45,802 nucleotides of DNA from Alphaproteobacteria bacterium UBA1303 (GTDB lineage: Bacteria; Pseudomonadota; Alphaproteobacteria; Micropepsales; Micropepsaceae). This document shows positions 44,068 to 45,802 of the stretch, in pieces. A program made the position numbers and the translations under genes. Position 1 is the stretch's first letter; every line of letters begins with the position of its first letter. The DNA lies in assembly GCA_002307315.1 (NCBI GenBank), contig DBTZ01000039.1:3742-49543 (forward strand), written 5' to 3'. The notes under the pieces were generated by a model. The model saw nothing but the letters and a program-made list of their open reading frames with translations, did no database searches and was not told the DNA's origin.

Positions 44068-45327
44068 TCAAACCGGCTTCACCAGGATGTGTTTCTTTTT
44101 TCCCAGCGAAAGCTTGACGACGCCCTTGTCGGTGATGTCGGCCGAAGAAACCGTCGCTTTGACGTCGGCGATTTGTTTGTCGTTCACCCGCAAGCCGCCG
44201 CCTTGAATGACGCGCCGCGCTTCGCTCGACGAAGCCGTCAGTCCGGCCATGTTGGCCAGCGTCGCCACCGGTAACCCATCCAATGCGCTTCGTTCGATTT
44301 CGAACGTCGGAAGGTTGGCATCGAGTGTCCCTTCCTCGAAAGTTTTCCGCGCCGTCTCAAGCGCCAGTTCCGCCGCCTCACGGCCGTGCGCCAGGGCGGT
44401 GGCTTCGGTGGCGAGCACCTTTTTTGCGTCGTTGATGTCCGCGCCCCGTAACGCTTCCAGCCGGACGATCTCGTCTTCGGCCATGTCGGTAAACAGACGC
44501 AAGAAGCGGCCGACGTCGGCATCCTCGGCGTTGCGCCAGAACTGCCAGTAGTCGTAGGGCGACAGCGCGTCTTCGTTCAGCCATACCGCGCCCGAGGCGG
44601 TCTTGCCCATCTTGGCGCCCGAGGCGGTGGTCAAAAGCGGCGAGGTCAGGCCGTACAGTTCGGCATTTTCCAGCCGGCGGCCGAGGTCGGTGCCCGACAC
44701 GATGTTGCCCCACTGGTCCGAGCCGCCGCATTGCAGCCGGCAGCCATAGCGCCGGTAGAGCTCGACGAAATCGTAGGCCTGCAGGATCATGTAGTTGAAT
44801 TCGAGGAACGACAGCGGCTGATCGCGATCCAGCCGCATCTTTACCGCATCGCGGGTCAGCATCTGGTTGACCGAAAAATGCCGGCCGACATCGCGCAAGA
44901 ACGGAATGTATTCAAGCCGGTCGAGCCATTCGGCGTTGTCGATCATCACCGCATCGGTGGGGCCGTCGCCGAATTTGAGAAACTTCTCGAACACCCGAAA
45001 AATGCCGCGTTTGTTCTCGGCGATGGTCTCCGCCGTCAGCAGTTTGCGCGCCTCGTCCTTGCCGGACGGATCGCCGATCTTGGTGGTGCCCCCGCCCATC
45101 AGCACGATCGGCTTGTGCCCCGCTTGCTGATAGCGGCGCAGGGTCATGATCTGGATCAGGCTGCCGACGTGAAGCGAGGGCGCGGTGCAGTCGAAGCCGA
45201 TATAGGCCGGCACCGGCTTGCCGCCGCACAACAGCGCATCCAGCGCCTCGCCGTCGGTGGCGCTGGCGAAAGCCCCGCGCGCGACGACGGTGCGTAAGAA
45301 GTCCGAACGGAAGGCGTTGCCGGCCAT
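44068..45327 (-). CDS. tyrS: Tyrosyl-tRNA synthetase
   Basis: This 419-residue class I synthetase has PSLHVGSLIQ (the HIGH motif, here HVGS), GGSDQWGNIVSG (tyrosine and ATP binding) and GAKMGKTASGAV (the KMSKS loop, here KMGKT). The C-terminal S4 RNA-binding domain is visible as LTASSSEARRVIQGGGLRVND. It charges tRNA-Tyr. Length is normal for the bacterial TyrS type 1. It lies four bases downstream of the alpha/beta hydrolase gene on the same strand and is probably co-transcribed with it. Confidence 0.97.
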   Translation of the reverse strand: MAGNAFRSDFLRTVVARGAFASATDGEALDALLCGGKPVPAYIGFDCTAPSLHVGSLIQIMTLRRYQQAGHKPIVLMGGGTTKIGDPSGKDEARKLLTAETIAENKRGIFRVFEKFLKFGDGPTDAVMIDNAEWLDRLEYIPFLRDVGRHFSVNQMLTRDAVKMRLDRDQPLSFLEFNYMILQAYDFVELYRRYGCRLQCGGSDQWGNIVSGTDLGRRLENAELYGLTSPLLTTASGAKMGKTASGAVWLNEDALSPYDYWQFWRNAEDADVGRFLRLFTDMAEDEIVRLEALRGADINDAKKVLATEATALAHGREAAELALETARKTFEEGTLDANLPTFEIERSALDGLPVATLANMAGLTASSSEARRVIQGGGLRVNDKQIADVKATVSSADITDKGVVKLSLGKKKHILVKPV

Positions 45328-45331
45328 GTTT

Positions 45332-45802
45332 TTATCGCCCTTCGGGGTTGGCCATGCGGTGGCTGGCGTATTCCTTGACCATTTCCACGACGTCGGCTTC
45401 GTTCTTGTCGAAGAAGTGGTTGGCGCCTTCGATCTTTTCGTAGGTGATCTTGATGCCCTTCTGCGCGGTCAGCCGGTCCACCAGCTTCTGCACGTCCGGT
45501 TCGGGTACCACCATGTCGCGGGTGCCGTGCAGGATCAGCCCGGAGGACGGGCAAGGCGCCAGGAAAGCGAAGTCGTACATGCTGGCCGGCGGGGCGATGG
45601 AAATGAAGCCGGTGATCTCGGGCCGGCGCATCAGAAGCTGCATGCCGATCCAGGCGCCGAACGACATGCCGCACACCCAGACGAAGGATGGATTGGGGTA
45701 CAGCGTATTCATCCAGTCGAGCACCGCCGCGGCATCGGACAGCTCGCCGGCACCGGAATCGAACGAACCCTGGCTGCGGCCGACGCCGCGGAAATTGAAG
45801 CG
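45332..45802 (-). CDS. Alpha/beta hydrolase (partial; start beyond window)
   Basis: The frame is open to the edge, so only the C-terminal 156 residues are seen, beginning RFNFRGVGRSQGSFDSG. The nucleophile elbow is CGMSFGAWIG (GxSxG with Ser), the acid is probably in LHGTRDMVVPEPD and the catalytic histidine in EGANHFFDK. This pattern fits the small serine-hydrolase group often annotated as alpha/beta superfamily hydrolase (COG2945) in alphaproteobacteria. Substrate is unknown. It ends four bases before tyrS. Confidence 0.85.
   Translation of the reverse strand, partial: RFNFRGVGRSQGSFDSGAGELSDAAAVLDWMNTLYPNPSFVWVCGMSFGAWIGMQLLMRRPEITGFISIAPPASMYDFAFLAPCPSSGLILHGTRDMVVPEPDVQKLVDRLTAQKGIKITYEKIEGANHFFDKNEADVVEMVKEYASHRMANPEGR

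Overview
This is a GC-rich, gene-dense chromosomal window from an alphaproteobacterium, most likely a Rhodospirillales-type organism. I infer this from the hopanoid (hpn) operon layout, the xseB-dxs-tlyA neighbourhood, a fused transaldolase/glucose-6-phosphate isomerase, a bactofilin gene overlapping an M23 peptidase gene, and short palindromic intergenic elements of an alphaproteobacterial kind. All assignments come from reading the sequence and remembered family motifs; no database search was made.

1-14.7 kb: a long plus-strand hopanoid operon, already under way at base 1. It holds two diverged tandem HpnJ radical SAM genes, then HpnL, HpnK, HpnA, HpnB, HpnC, HpnD, HpnE, squalene-hopene cyclase (Shc/HpnF) and HpnG, followed by a FUSC-family membrane protein. 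Several junctions are ATGA or GTGA overlaps. HpnD, HpnC and HpnE turn farnesyl diphosphate into squalene, Shc cyclises it, HpnG acts in side-chain maturation, and HpnK and HpnJ belong to the cyclitol-ether head-group branch. HpnH and a recognisable HpnI are not in the window.

14.7-18 kb: a WavE-like surface-glycan protein (minus) and a sulfotransferase-like protein (plus) are divergent, followed by an uncharacterised overlapping gene pair that may be transcribed without a leader. 18-23.9 kb: dnaB, a single-domain bacteriohemerythrin, a sodium:solute symporter, an M15 peptidase (minus), and a phosphatase/fructosamine-kinase pair that probably repairs glycated protein. 23.9-30 kb: the Tal-Pgi fusion (minus), an FAH-family hydrolase and the signal peptide peptidase SppA.

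30-35.6 kb: xseB, dxs, tlyA, an RNA m5U methyltransferase and prfB. The prfB gene carries the autoregulatory +1 frameshift site. Dxs supplies isoprenoid precursors that the hopanoid operon consumes. 35.8-45.8 kb: bactofilin and its M23 peptidase (minus), a large AsmA/YhdP-like protein (plus), an unknown two-membrane-segment protein (minus), tyrS (minus) and a partial alpha/beta hydrolase (minus).

The main unexplained structure is a set of palindromic intergenic elements, often ending in CTAG, at about 17.9, 27.9, 34.2-34.4, 35.6, 37.9-38.7 and 42.1-42.6 kb. Three genes take their TAG stop codon from the first bases of such an element, and two nearly identical copies lie in opposite orientation about 7.7 kb apart. 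No tRNA, rRNA, CRISPR array or transposase gene was recognised.
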